A stretch of 39,304 nucleotides of DNA, taken from the NCBI RefSeq assembly GCF_002735305.1, contig NZ_PDYG01000032.1, positions 1-39,304 of the forward strand, written 5' to 3'. Shown here piece after piece: positions 17,038 to 25,587 of this stretch (position 1 is the stretch's first letter; each line of letters starts with the position of its first letter). The stretch comes from Agathobacter ruminis. GTDB taxonomy: Bacteria > Bacillota > Clostridia > Lachnospirales > Lachnospiraceae. The position numbers and the translations under genes were made by a program. A model generated the notes under the pieces. The model had not been told where the DNA came from and ran no database searches. It was given only the letters and a program-made list of their open reading frames with translations.

Positions 17038-17853
17038 TTATTTCCTACAGCCAAGTACTTCTCCCATTTGAACCGGCAATTCCACATGCTGTTGCATGGC
17101 ATTTTTCACAGCGGAATTCAGTTGCACGGCATCCTTCGGAAGCAATACGATAATCGTAGAGCCACCATATTCGAAATGCCCTTTCTCCATACCTCTTTTG
17201 ACCATGCATGAATCCTGCGATTCGTTTGCAATGCGTCCAACCAGCATTGCGCCGACTTCCATCTGCACGCAACGGCCGAAATTTTTTGTATCAATTACCG
17301 CATATTCGCGGGAGTTTTCCACAAAAACAGGATATTTTTCCAGCGCAACCGGGCGAACCGTATGAAATACCCCGTTGATTTTACGATTTTTGTATTTATG
17401 ACCGGAGTCAAAATAAATATAGCGATGATAATGGTTCACGCACAGACGAAATACCATGCAATAACCATCCTCAAATGACTTCGCAAGTTCCTTGTCGCGC
17501 AAAAGTGAAGAAATCGTAAAGCGGCTCTGCTTTACCCCGATTACATCGCCCTTTGAGACTTTGTGAACCGTCAGTAATCCGTCGCACGGTGCGATCAAAG
17601 CAGAATCGTCCATTTCTATCGGACGCAGTTCTTTCTTGATTTTTCTGCAGAAAAAATCATTGAAGCATTTGATGCCATCAAGTTCATAATCATCCGTGCA
17701 GATTCCATTGCTCTTTACAAACGGCTGAATCAGGGCCCTGGACGCACGCGAATCCAGCAACCATCCGGATATCACCGAAACCGGGCGACTGATCAATGGA
17801 CGAAGCAGAACGCGTCCCACTTTTGTTCCATACAAAAACTGAAGTGTATCCAT
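17038..17853 (-). CDS. psd: phosphatidylserine decarboxylase proenzyme
   Basis: A 271-aa membrane-associated enzyme converting phosphatidylserine to phosphatidylethanolamine. Self-cleavage between Gly231 and Ser232 in the GGST motif creates the pyruvoyl cofactor. Asp91 (APCDG) and His in VNHYHRY fit the other processing residues. The GGST form replaces the LGST of E. coli and is common in clostridia. It follows pssA by 12 nt, so the two steps of PE synthesis are encoded together. Confidence 0.95.
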   Translation of the reverse strand: MDTLQFLYGTKVGRVLLRPLISRPVSVISGWLLDSRASRALIQPFVKSNGICTDDYELDGIKCFNDFFCRKIKKELRPIEMDDSALIAPCDGLLTVHKVSKGDVIGVKQSRFTISSLLRDKELAKSFEDGYCMVFRLCVNHYHRYIYFDSGHKYKNRKINGVFHTVRPVALEKYPVFVENSREYAVIDTKNFGRCVQMEVGAMLVGRIANESQDSCMVKRGMEKGHFEYGGSTIIVLLPKDAVQLNSAVKNAMQQHVELPVQMGEVLGCRK

Positions 17854-17865
17854 AAAGTCCTTTCA

Positions 17866-18552
17866 TTAACAAACAATCATGATTGTTGAAATGAATTCCA
17901 CCAGTCCGAGTAAAACGATGACGATCATCCCCTTGTTTCCAACTTTGCGCACCTTGACATTCAGCAGGAACATCACGGCAACCAAAAGCATGATCAGGAA
18001 ATACCAGATTGTCAAATCGGCCTTAACATAGAAATTCAAAATCAATGCAAGCGGGAAAATCAGTGCTGCGGAGGTCACCGGAAGTCCGGTAAAATATTCC
18101 ACTCCGGTCTCTGCCGCCTGCTTCTTGCGTTCATCGATGGTAACATTGAAATATGCCAGACGAATCAACGCAGCAAGGATATAAATCACAGTGATTGCGA
18201 TCAGAAGAATCATAATGGAATAATGTCCTTCGTATTCCTTGCGGCGAACAAGCTCTGTGAAAATACCATTTTTGCGAAGCTGTGCGATTCCGATTGCAGC
18301 CGGCAAAACACCGAAACAAATCAAATCTGACAGCGAATCAATCTGCACACCGAAATTCTTTTCGAACTCTGTACGATTCTTTTTGGTGCGCGCCACACGT
18401 CCGTCAAATCCATCCAGAAATCCTGAAATCATCAGGAAAATAATACCAATATAAGGATGACCGATTCCCGTCATGGTCGCGATGATGCCGACAGCCCCGG
18501 ACATCATGGAAAGATATGTTAAAATTACAGTATAATCATAAACTCCTATCAT
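17866..18552 (-). CDS. pssA: CDP-diacylglycerol--serine O-phosphatidyltransferase
   Basis: A 228-aa CDP-alcohol phosphatidyltransferase with about seven membrane segments that makes phosphatidylserine from CDP-diacylglycerol and serine. The signature DG-x2-AR ... G-x3-D-x3-D is present (DGFDGRVAR, then GVQIDSLSD), but 12 residues instead of the usual 8 lie between AR and G. All metal-binding Asp residues are kept. Substrate choice is inferred from the adjacent psd. The first 17 nt overlap the upstream flippase-like gene. Confidence 0.9.
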   Translation of the reverse strand: MIGVYDYTVILTYLSMMSGAVGIIATMTGIGHPYIGIIFLMISGFLDGFDGRVARTKKNRTEFEKNFGVQIDSLSDLICFGVLPAAIGIAQLRKNGIFTELVRRKEYEGHYSIMILLIAITVIYILAALIRLAYFNVTIDERKKQAAETGVEYFTGLPVTSAALIFPLALILNFYVKADLTIWYFLIMLLVAVMFLLNVKVRKVGNKGMIVIVLLGLVEFISTIMIVC

Positions 18553-19594
18553 GTTTCTTTCTCCCTGCTAAGTATCCTATCAATGTGATGATGCCGCTGA
18601 TTGTCACACAAATGTAAAATGTGATTCCACGGCTGAGCAATTCCAGCTGGAATGCCATATCGCGACTCATCAAACCGCGAAATCCATCGAGCATCAGATA
18701 ATCCGAAATTCCCATTCCACCCGGGATCGGAACAAAATTAAAGCCGATGGTAACCAGACACTGCTTTGCAAAAATCACAAATCCGTTTTTTGCATCTCCA
18801 TGCATCGCAAAATATAAATAAACCGGTACAATCATCTGCGAAGCTCTCTGCAGGAGATTCCAGAACAATGCCTTTCCCATCAGATGTGGCCGCCCCGAAA
18901 AGAGCGATGCGCATTCCATATAATCGGACCTTGCTTTTTCGATTTTTGCAAGTTTTCTCTTTTCGCCGTGCAACAAATGCTTTCGGCAGAGAAATTGAAC
19001 GATTCGTGCAGTCAAATCAAAAATCCAGTTTCCCTTTTTCAAAATCAAAAGGAAAATCAATGCCAGCGCCGTCAGCGCGACAAACCCGATTCCGATGAAC
19101 ACTTTGGCCGGCAGGCTGAATGTGAAAAAAGCCCCCGGATTCAGCACAATCGAAAACAATCCCAGGATTACGATTGAAATCGTGTACATCATCAAATTCA
19201 ATATCAAAGTCGCCGTAACGACGCCCCCCGGGATTCCGTCGCGCAACATAAAATATGCGCTCGCCGGCTGTCCTCCGGTTGCAGAAGGCGTGATGGCTGA
19301 AAAATAAATATCTGAAGTACTGTATAAAAACCCTTGGCGCAGTTTGCTCGAATATCCGATTCCCTTCAAAATTGAACAAAGTGCAACCCCCTCAAACCAG
19401 ACAAACAATCCCGCTGATATGATTCCGGAGATCAGCCATGCCGGATTTGAAGACCTGATCATCTGCCAAAACTGTTTCGGGGACAGCCCTTCACTTTGGC
19501 TGATAATCATCCGCACTGTAAAAACGACCAGGAAAATAAATACAATCGACCAAATCAGATTCTTGTATTTACTCTTTTGTTTTTTTGTTTCCAT
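18536..19594 (-). CDS. LPG-synthase-TM/YbhN family membrane protein (flippase-like)
   Basis: A 352-aa polytopic protein of the lysylphosphatidylglycerol synthase TM family (MprF flippase domain, UPF0104). It has about eight membrane helices and the family signature SAITPSATGGQPA. It lacks the cytosolic aminoacyl-transferase domain of MprF, so it is more likely a lipid translocase or lipid-precursor protein than a lysyl transferase. Overlap with pssA implies a link to phosphatidylserine or PE, possibly moving it across the membrane; that role is inference. Confidence 0.85.
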   Translation of the reverse strand: METKKQKSKYKNLIWSIVFIFLVVFTVRMIISQSEGLSPKQFWQMIRSSNPAWLISGIISAGLFVWFEGVALCSILKGIGYSSKLRQGFLYSTSDIYFSAITPSATGGQPASAYFMLRDGIPGGVVTATLILNLMMYTISIVILGLFSIVLNPGAFFTFSLPAKVFIGIGFVALTALALIFLLILKKGNWIFDLTARIVQFLCRKHLLHGEKRKLAKIEKARSDYMECASLFSGRPHLMGKALFWNLLQRASQMIVPVYLYFAMHGDAKNGFVIFAKQCLVTIGFNFVPIPGGMGISDYLMLDGFRGLMSRDMAFQLELLSRGITFYICVTISGIITLIGYLAGRKKHDRSL

Positions 19595-19623
19595 CTACAT
19601 TCCATTCTCTTTGGATTATTTTA

Positions 19624-19651
19624 ATATACTAAATCAACTTAATTAGTATAT
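19624..19651 (-). promoter_or_regulatory. palindrome upstream of the phospholipid operon
   Basis: ATATACTAA and TTAGTATAT form a perfect 9-bp inverted repeat with a 10-bp spacer. On the minus strand the right arm contains a -10-like TATACT (19645-19650), with only a weak -35 near 19667-19672. It lies 30 nt before the flippase-like gene, so it is a candidate promoter/operator for that gene, pssA, psd and the cyclase. The regulator is unknown. Confidence 0.45.
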
Positions 19652-19696
19652 CATATTTTGCCCTATAGCAAAAGAGCACAGTTCATCTTAGGGTCT

Positions 19697-20410
19697 CTAG
19701 GACTCTTCGCCCTGCTCCGTCGTCTGAAATTTGAAAACACGTGACAGGATTTTTTCGTTGATTTTGCCTGACAGTGATTTCATCTTTGCGGCATACCATT
19801 TCGGGAATCCGGTCTTGCCTACAATAAAATAACTGATTTCTGCAAGCGCCACTCCGGAGATGACATCCACAAGTACATGCTGCTTGGTCGTCAGAGTCGA
19901 TATGTAAATCGCAATTGCAATCAAAAATGATGTAATCTTGTACCAGGTCGGAACCTTTGGATTCCTGCGCACTGCAATAAAGCAGAAGCAGCTGGTCAGA
20001 CAGTGGATGGACGGAAACAGATTATCCGCAGCATCGATTCTGTAAATCAACAGCAATAGCCAGTCAAAAAAACCGTCATTGACAATTTCCGGTCGCACAT
20101 TGGTCGTCGGGAGAATCGAAAAAGCAATCAGACATACTACTTTTGCCGCAATATCAGCGCTCAAAAGATGGTATGCTTCTTCCCGATCCTGCTGAGCACC
20201 TATGACATAATTGATTGCCCAGAACAAAAAGCTTCCCAGATAAATCAAAATCGTCCAGGACAAAACCGGAGTCATGCGATCGATTTCCAACGTCATATCC
20301 GCATGATGTCTCCAGCTCGACCAGATTCTTGATCCGTTGTAGGCAATGGTATTCATTGCCAAAGTAAATATAAGAGGCAGATACATCTCCTCTTTTAATC
20401 TTTTAAACAT
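19697..20410 (-). CDS. PAP2 superfamily membrane phosphatase
   Basis: A 237-aa membrane protein with about six helices and the PAP2 motifs in a divergent, inositol-phosphoceramide-synthase-like form: an Arg in ILPTTNVRPE, FPSIHCLTSC (the PSxH core) and TTKQHVLVDVISG (catalytic His and Asp). It should remove phosphate from a lipid or prenyl phosphate outside the membrane, or move a head group. Its location beside phospholipid genes suggests a lipid phosphate substrate. It follows the aldo/keto reductase by 20 nt. Confidence 0.85.
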   Translation of the reverse strand: MFKRLKEEMYLPLIFTLAMNTIAYNGSRIWSSWRHHADMTLEIDRMTPVLSWTILIYLGSFLFWAINYVIGAQQDREEAYHLLSADIAAKVVCLIAFSILPTTNVRPEIVNDGFFDWLLLLIYRIDAADNLFPSIHCLTSCFCFIAVRRNPKVPTWYKITSFLIAIAIYISTLTTKQHVLVDVISGVALAEISYFIVGKTGFPKWYAAKMKSLSGKINEKILSRVFKFQTTEQGEES

Positions 20411-20430
20411 TTAATGATTCCTCTCATCTG

Positions 20431-21336
20431 TTAAGGTAGCGGATGTCCCGCACTTAAATAGAGCTCATACCACTCCTGTCGGCTCAGTTGAATGCCCGTT
20501 GCATCGACAATCTCTTTTAAATGTGCGATTTTGGATGTTCCGGCAATCACCTGAATGTGTGCCGGATGACGCAAAATCCATGCCGCCGCGATGGTTGTCT
20601 CTGCAACACCGTATTTCTTTGCAAGTTCTGTCAGTTTTTCATTCAGCTGCGGATACTTTTCGCTGCCGATGAAACATCCCTGCCATGACGGCATCTGGAA
20701 CGGGGACCACGCCTGTATGGTAATATCATGCAGGCGACAATAATCGAGTACACTGCCATCATAATCCACTGCCCCCGGTGTCTCCATATTCACTTCCATA
20801 CCGTTTGCAATCATATTGGAAACAGCAATGCTAAACTGCATCTGATTATATATGATTGGTTGCTTTACATATTTCTGCAGCAACGCAATCTGTGACGGCT
20901 TGTGATTGGACACGCCAAAATGGCGGACCTTTCCCTGCTGATGTAACAGTTCAAATGCTTCCGCCACTTCTTCCGGTTCAACAAGGGCATCCGGTCGATG
21001 CAACAACAGCGAATCGAGATAATCGATCTGCATCCGTTTCAAAATCCCGTCTACCGATTCCAGAATATATTCTTTGGACTGGTCGTAAAATCCCATTCCT
21101 TCTTTTCGAATTGCACACTTTGACTGAATAAACAAATCCTCGCGGTCAATTCCACCAAGCTGCAATGCTTCTCCGAATACCTGCTCACTGCGGCCTCCTC
21201 CGTAAATGTCAGCATGGTCGAAAAATTTAACATCCATCTCCACAGCCTGCGCAATGTATGCGTTCATTTCCTGTGCAGTCATGTCTGCCAGTCTCATACA
21301 TCCCACAATAATTGGAGCCTTTGCATCCTTTTGCAT
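20431..21336 (-). CDS. aldo/keto reductase
   Basis: A 301-aa TIM-barrel NADPH oxidoreductase of the YdhF-like group. The catalytic tetrad is present: Asp40 and Tyr45 (FFDHADIYGGG), Lys73 (QSKCA) and His113 (LLLHRPD); the C-terminal VIAGTSKIAHLKE binds the cofactor phosphate. GAAAGG lies before the ATG. Its physiological aldehyde or ketone cannot be named, and its place ahead of a PAP2 phosphatase may be coincidental. Confidence 0.92.
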   Translation of the reverse strand: MQKDAKAPIIVGCMRLADMTAQEMNAYIAQAVEMDVKFFDHADIYGGGRSEQVFGEALQLGGIDREDLFIQSKCAIRKEGMGFYDQSKEYILESVDGILKRMQIDYLDSLLLHRPDALVEPEEVAEAFELLHQQGKVRHFGVSNHKPSQIALLQKYVKQPIIYNQMQFSIAVSNMIANGMEVNMETPGAVDYDGSVLDYCRLHDITIQAWSPFQMPSWQGCFIGSEKYPQLNEKLTELAKKYGVAETTIAAAWILRHPAHIQVIAGTSKIAHLKEIVDATGIQLSRQEWYELYLSAGHPLP

Positions 21337-21386
21337 ATCTTTAGCCTTTCAAATACAATCGCTTTCGCTACAACACTTATCGTTTC

Positions 21387-21416
21387 ATTATAGCGCGCGT
21401 CCCCGCTCCAATTCAA
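21387..21416 (-). promoter_or_regulatory. promoter of the aldo/keto reductase-PAP2 unit
   Basis: Minus-strand TTGAAT (21411-21416), an 18-bp spacer and a perfect TATAAT (21387-21392). It gives a leader of about 45 nt before the reductase. The -35 lies only a few bases past the stop of the upstream acetylesterase gene, with no terminator in between. Confidence 0.7.
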
Positions 21417-21423
21417 CCAAAAT

Positions 21424-22959
21424 TTATTTCACCTTCACGCAAAACGGTGCAATCGGGAGCTGATGCTCATTGCAGATAAAGATTGTTGCATAGTCTGCCC
21501 ATCCCATTGCTATCTGCAAATTCTGCGCATCCAGGGCCTCCTCCGGAATCGTTATATCGATTTCGGCTTTTTCCTCATCCAATCGCACATCCAAAGGCTC
21601 ATAGATTTGCTCTTTGTCTGTCATCCGGATGTCCGTCTTGCCGCCCTTATCCTGCAAACTTTTTGCGAAATCAAACGAGCAGATTACATGGCTGCCCACA
21701 CGTCTTGCCTCTGCAATCCGCGGATTTTCTCCGTATCCCGGCTCATATTTGCCATATAAATGGCTGATTGCCTGCAGGTACAGGCGACGGCCGATCTCAT
21801 ATTTTTCCTTCGGATGAATATCATAATAACTGCCCAGATCCATGATGGAAGTCAGATAGACAGACGGTACGGTATCCGCAACTTTCTGTTGCTGCATGCG
21901 TACTGTGCAATAATCATCATTCGTGCATTCCAGCCATTTGCAAAACGGCGCCAGCTGCACCACAAAAAACGGCAGTTCATCCTGCCACAGACTCCGCCAC
22001 TCCCTGATCATTGCAGTCAGTAAACGGTCATACATAAATGCGCGATCACCGCAGTCCGATTCTCCCTGATACCACAAAGCGCCCTTTAATGAATAAGGTG
22101 CAATCGGCTCAAGCATCGTATGATACAGGCCACCCGGGCGATTCTCATTATACGGTCCCATCGGAACAATCGGTCCCCGGCCATGCTTCATACATTCGAG
22201 TTGTTCTTCCCAGCTTAAGCCATACAGCAGCGGTTCAAACCCGCGGTACGATTCCGGTTCATCCAGCTTTTCCCACTCCTGCAGACTGACTCGCCGCAGT
22301 TCTTCCGGCGCATATTCAGAAACTGCCGCTTCATATTCTTCCAGATACCGATTCAGTGGAGCATCTTCCAGTGCTTCGCACGGCAACCACGTGCTTGCAG
22401 TCGAACCACCCCAGTTGCATCCGATGATACCGATTGGAACAGACAGATCCTCCTGCATGAAACGCGCAAAACTGTAGCCGATTGCAGAAAAATTCTCATA
22501 TCCGTCTTCCTTGTCATTCAACCATTTTCCATATCCGCCTCTTGCGCCGATATTATGCGTCTCATGGCCTTCAAACGCGCGCTGCGGCACATTATAAAAA
22601 TGGATATTCGGATTCATCGGCAGATTGCGCGTATGTTCCCAGTCTTTCTCATATTTGTTGAAGAACTCCATGTTGGACTGGCCGCCCGCAATCCAGACAT
22701 CTCCGATATGTACCGGTGCAACGGTAACCGTATCTCCCGAATCCGTTTTGGCTTCCAGTTTCAAATCAGAAGCCGCCGCACGAGACGAAAGTTCAGCCGT
22801 CCATTTGCCGTTTTTGTCGGCCTGTGCTCTGCACGTCTCCTCCCCAAGTGTCACGCACACCTGCGTCTGCGGTTCTGCCGTTCCAAAAATATGAATCGGC
22901 TTTTCTCTTTGTAATACCATTCCATTTCCAAATATTTCAGCAAGCGAAAAATTATTCAT
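21424..22959 (-). CDS. sialate O-acetylesterase-type carbohydrate esterase
   Basis: A 511-aa SGNH-type esterase. The nucleophile block GGQSNMEF is near residue 92, WYQGESDC is in the middle and DIHPKEKYEIGRRL (catalytic Asp/His) lies towards the end; an N-terminal beta-sandwich precedes the catalytic fold. No signal peptide is visible, so it acts in the cytoplasm. Although named for sialate, the GH43 enzyme nearby makes acetylated xylo-oligosaccharides a better guess for substrate. The ATG at 22959 has GGGAGAAGGG upstream and overlaps the regulator stop by 8 nt; longer readings enter that gene. Confidence 0.88.
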   Translation of the reverse strand: MNNFSLAEIFGNGMVLQREKPIHIFGTAEPQTQVCVTLGEETCRAQADKNGKWTAELSSRAAASDLKLEAKTDSGDTVTVAPVHIGDVWIAGGQSNMEFFNKYEKDWEHTRNLPMNPNIHFYNVPQRAFEGHETHNIGARGGYGKWLNDKEDGYENFSAIGYSFARFMQEDLSVPIGIIGCNWGGSTASTWLPCEALEDAPLNRYLEEYEAAVSEYAPEELRRVSLQEWEKLDEPESYRGFEPLLYGLSWEEQLECMKHGRGPIVPMGPYNENRPGGLYHTMLEPIAPYSLKGALWYQGESDCGDRAFMYDRLLTAMIREWRSLWQDELPFFVVQLAPFCKWLECTNDDYCTVRMQQQKVADTVPSVYLTSIMDLGSYYDIHPKEKYEIGRRLYLQAISHLYGKYEPGYGENPRIAEARRVGSHVICSFDFAKSLQDKGGKTDIRMTDKEQIYEPLDVRLDEEKAEIDITIPEEALDAQNLQIAMGWADYATIFICNEHQLPIAPFCVKVK

Positions 22960-23839
22960 TACCCTTCTCCCTAAGCTCTGCTGTCCAGTACAAGCTCTTA
23001 AACTCTGTTGGTGTACATCCTTTTTGCAATTTAAACATACGAATGAATGATGAAATGGATGTAAATCCACAGTTCAATGCAACATCCGTCACCGAATTGC
23101 CCGGTTCAATCAGCAATTCCTGTGCCTTCGCAATCCGCTTCTGATTCACATATTTGTAAAAAGTCGTACCCGTAAACTGCTTGAACAGGCGCTCAAAATA
23201 GAATTTGCTGAAGCCGCTCATATTCGCAATTTCATTTAATTTTAATTCTTCCGAACAATGTTCGTTGATATAATCGCAGATTTCCATAAATCGAAGTGCA
23301 TATTCTTCTCTGGTCGCCGGATTGTATTCTTCCGGATTGTTTTCGTTGAGTGAGATATTGCGTCCGACAAGCGATAAGAATTCCAGCACTTTGCTGTAAA
23401 TGCTCACTTCCGAAAACGGTGCCGCCTCCATATATTCATCTCGAATGACCACAAGAAGCTCAGCAAGACGCTGATAAATCTGCGGATTGTCCTCCGGTGT
23501 AATCACTGCATAAGGAGACAGAAAAGAAATCAGCACATCGATATCGCGCATAAATCGCAGATTAGTCGTATTCGGCTGAAAGATAATCCGCCGTCCTGTT
23601 TCCGGTGCCGTGATCGAATGAATACAGCCCGGGCAGATGATGCAGATATCGCCCTCCCGTAAATGGATCTGAGAATTTGTAAAATGCATAGTGTAGTCAT
23701 TTTCCACCGGCATGACGATTTCGATTGCCGGATGCCAGTGCATCGGATAATCTTCATATTCTGTATTGTCATACAGTTTTAAGGTTGTGCTCTTTTTATA
23801 ATTGACAGTTTCAAAAATTCCATCAAGGCTCTCAATCAT
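22952..23839 (-). CDS. AraC family regulator of the sugar locus
   Basis: A 295-aa regulator with an N-terminal cupin domain (HWHPAIEIVMPVENDYTMHF near 34-53) and a C-terminal AraC DNA-binding domain (about 190-285: LNEIANMSGFSKFYFERLFK and FTSISSFIRMFKLQKGCTP). AGGAG lies 7 nt before its ATG. It is divergent from the ABC importer and translationally coupled to the acetylesterase, so it most likely activates both when the oligosaccharide is present. The inducer is unknown. Confidence 0.92.
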   Translation of the reverse strand: MIESLDGIFETVNYKKSTTLKLYDNTEYEDYPMHWHPAIEIVMPVENDYTMHFTNSQIHLREGDICIICPGCIHSITAPETGRRIIFQPNTTNLRFMRDIDVLISFLSPYAVITPEDNPQIYQRLAELLVVIRDEYMEAAPFSEVSIYSKVLEFLSLVGRNISLNENNPEEYNPATREEYALRFMEICDYINEHCSEELKLNEIANMSGFSKFYFERLFKQFTGTTFYKYVNQKRIAKAQELLIEPGNSVTDVALNCGFTSISSFIRMFKLQKGCTPTEFKSLYWTAELREKGNE

Positions 23840-24189
23840 TTTTTATCTCCTGTTTTTGGCTTGTGCAATAATTGACAATCTATTGTTTACATAATTCTTG
23901 CTCTAAATTTCAAAAAAATCAAGCATTATTTTATTTCGCACTAGTACATTCGTCCTATTTTTAGGCATAGTAACCAATTTACACTGCTGTCTTTTATCAA
24001 TTTTAAACATAACACCGAAGTATGTAAGGACAATGAGCGCAAGAATTGATAATCAACAAACAACAATTCACAAGAATCACAAATAGCTCTGTGTTACAGT
24101 GAAGTCATAGAACATCTGACACAAAAAAGGGGGCGTTTTTACACATCCGTTTCGTGTCAGCCAAAATTATTTTTTAGGAGGAAAGAATA
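23840..24189. promoter_or_regulatory. 350-bp divergent control region of the sugar locus
   Basis: No gene is visible. The region is AT-rich and separates the AraC gene from the ABC operon. It holds a GAATTG...CAATTC inverted repeat with 15-bp spacing (near 24042-24068), repeated CAACAA/CACAA tracts suitable for AraC-type half-sites, and a leader hairpin (CTGACAC 24116-24122 with GTGTCAG 24154-24160). AGGAGG at 24176-24181 serves the binding-protein gene. I could not assign a convincing -35/-10 on either strand, as expected for activator-dependent promoters. Confidence 0.5.
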
Positions 24190-25485
24190 ATGAAAAGAAA
24201 AGTTTTAGCAACTCTCATGTCGACTGTCATGGCTGCTTCACTTTTGTTCACCGGATGCGGCGGAAGTGGTTCCGATACATCCAGCAAAGGAGGCTCCACC
24301 GGCGGTGAAGAAGAAATCACCTTTATGTTCTGGGATGACTTAAATGCAACTGAAGATTTAATTTCTCTCGGATACAAGGATGTCATTGAAAGATTCAACA
24401 ACGACCACAAGGGCAAATATGTTGTAAAGCCGATTACAACAAACCTTGAAGAGTATTATTCAAAATTGAATGCTCTGGTAGCTTCCGAGGATACCCCTGA
24501 TGTATTCATCGTAAGCCCTGGACCACAGTTAACAGATTATGTAGCACCTGGTGTTGCAGCTCCATTGGATGATTACCTTGCAAAAGACGGTTGGAAAGAT
24601 ACTTTCACCAGTGACGCTGTATTCTCTCAGATGACATATGACGGAAAGATTTATGCAGTTCCTCTTAACACTGCTGCAGCATGTTGCTTCTACAACACCG
24701 AAATGTTTGAGAAGGCAGGTGCTAAGGTTCCTACCAACTGGAATGAAATGCTTGATGCATGCGAAAAGTTAAAGGCTGCCGGATATACTCCAATCTCTAT
24801 TTCAGCAGGAACCGCATGGTGCCTCTCAATGGTTGCCGGATATCTGTGCGAAGCTGAAGGCGTTGACCTTGCAAAACTTGCAGACGGATCTGCTTCATGG
24901 GAAGACGGAAAACTTGAAAGCGCAGCAAACAAGCTCTTAGAGCTCTCTAAATACTTCCAGGAGACCGCTTCAGGAGATACCAACGATGTTGCAACCGCAG
25001 GCTTCTATAACGAAGAAGCAGCAATCCTGATCCAGGGTTCATGGGCAATCGCTCAGATGAACGGATCAAATCCTGCATTCGAAGACAAGTGTGGTGTATT
25101 CCAGTTCCCTGGTGTTGACCGCATCATTGCAAAGTCTGACTCCCTTTGCCTGAGCTCAACCTCAAAGCATCCGGAAGCAGCAGCAGAATTGATCAAATAC
25201 TTCACCGATGATGCAGCTCAGAAGTACACTGCAGAAGTTGGTGGAAAGATTCCTGTAACCAAGGTTGAATATGATAAGGATAAGGCTCCTGCACAGCTGG
25301 CATATGTAATGGATGTTTTCGCAAATGCAAAGGGAACCTTCGGATTCTACAATGAATCATTACCTACCACCGAGACCGGTTCTCACTTTGATGACACCAT
25401 GGTAGCTGTATTCCTTGGAGATCTGTCTCCGGCAGATGCTGCAAAGGATATGGAAGAATATTATAAAGAAAACTGTAGAAAATAA
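24190..25485 (+). CDS. ABC sugar transporter substrate-binding lipoprotein
   Basis: A 431-aa extracellular solute-binding protein (family 1). The signal peptide ends at a lipobox, LLFTGC, with Cys23 as lipid anchor, followed by a Gly/Ser linker. It captures an oligosaccharide and passes it to the two permeases downstream. Codon choice is notably richer in CTT/GCA/AAG than the neighbouring lipid genes, typical of a highly expressed protein. AGGAGG lies 8 nt before the ATG. The ligand, probably a xylo- or arabino-oligosaccharide, is inferred from GH43. Confidence 0.94.
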   Translation: MKRKVLATLMSTVMAASLLFTGCGGSGSDTSSKGGSTGGEEEITFMFWDDLNATEDLISLGYKDVIERFNNDHKGKYVVKPITTNLEEYYSKLNALVASEDTPDVFIVSPGPQLTDYVAPGVAAPLDDYLAKDGWKDTFTSDAVFSQMTYDGKIYAVPLNTAAACCFYNTEMFEKAGAKVPTNWNEMLDACEKLKAAGYTPISISAGTAWCLSMVAGYLCEAEGVDLAKLADGSASWEDGKLESAANKLLELSKYFQETASGDTNDVATAGFYNEEAAILIQGSWAIAQMNGSNPAFEDKCGVFQFPGVDRIIAKSDSLCLSSTSKHPEAAAELIKYFTDDAAQKYTAEVGGKIPVTKVEYDKDKAPAQLAYVMDVFANAKGTFGFYNESLPTTETGSHFDDTMVAVFLGDLSPADAAKDMEEYYKENCRK

Positions 25486-25517
25486 TTTTTACTTTCTTTT
25501 TCAACACCTTTTTAGAG

Positions 25518-25550
25518 ATAGTAGGGGCGCAGGCCTTGCGCCCCTACTAT
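25518..25550 (+). terminator. intercistronic hairpin after the binding-protein gene
   Basis: A perfect 13-bp GC-rich stem (TAGTAGGGGCGCA with TGCGCCCCTACTA, extended by an A-T pair) with loop GGCCT is followed by TTTTA. It lies 32 nt past the binding-protein stop and 37 nt before the first permease. It probably stops part of the transcripts and protects the 3' end, so that the binding protein is made in excess over the permeases. Confidence 0.8.
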
Positions 25551-25587
25551 TTTACCCCCCCACAAATATTTTTTGAGGATCGAAATT

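Noticed and set aside
21424-22959. Sialic acid use as the role of the acetylesterase
   Set aside because: No sialidase, lyase or nan genes are present; the neighbours (GH43, sugar ABC) point to plant oligosaccharides.
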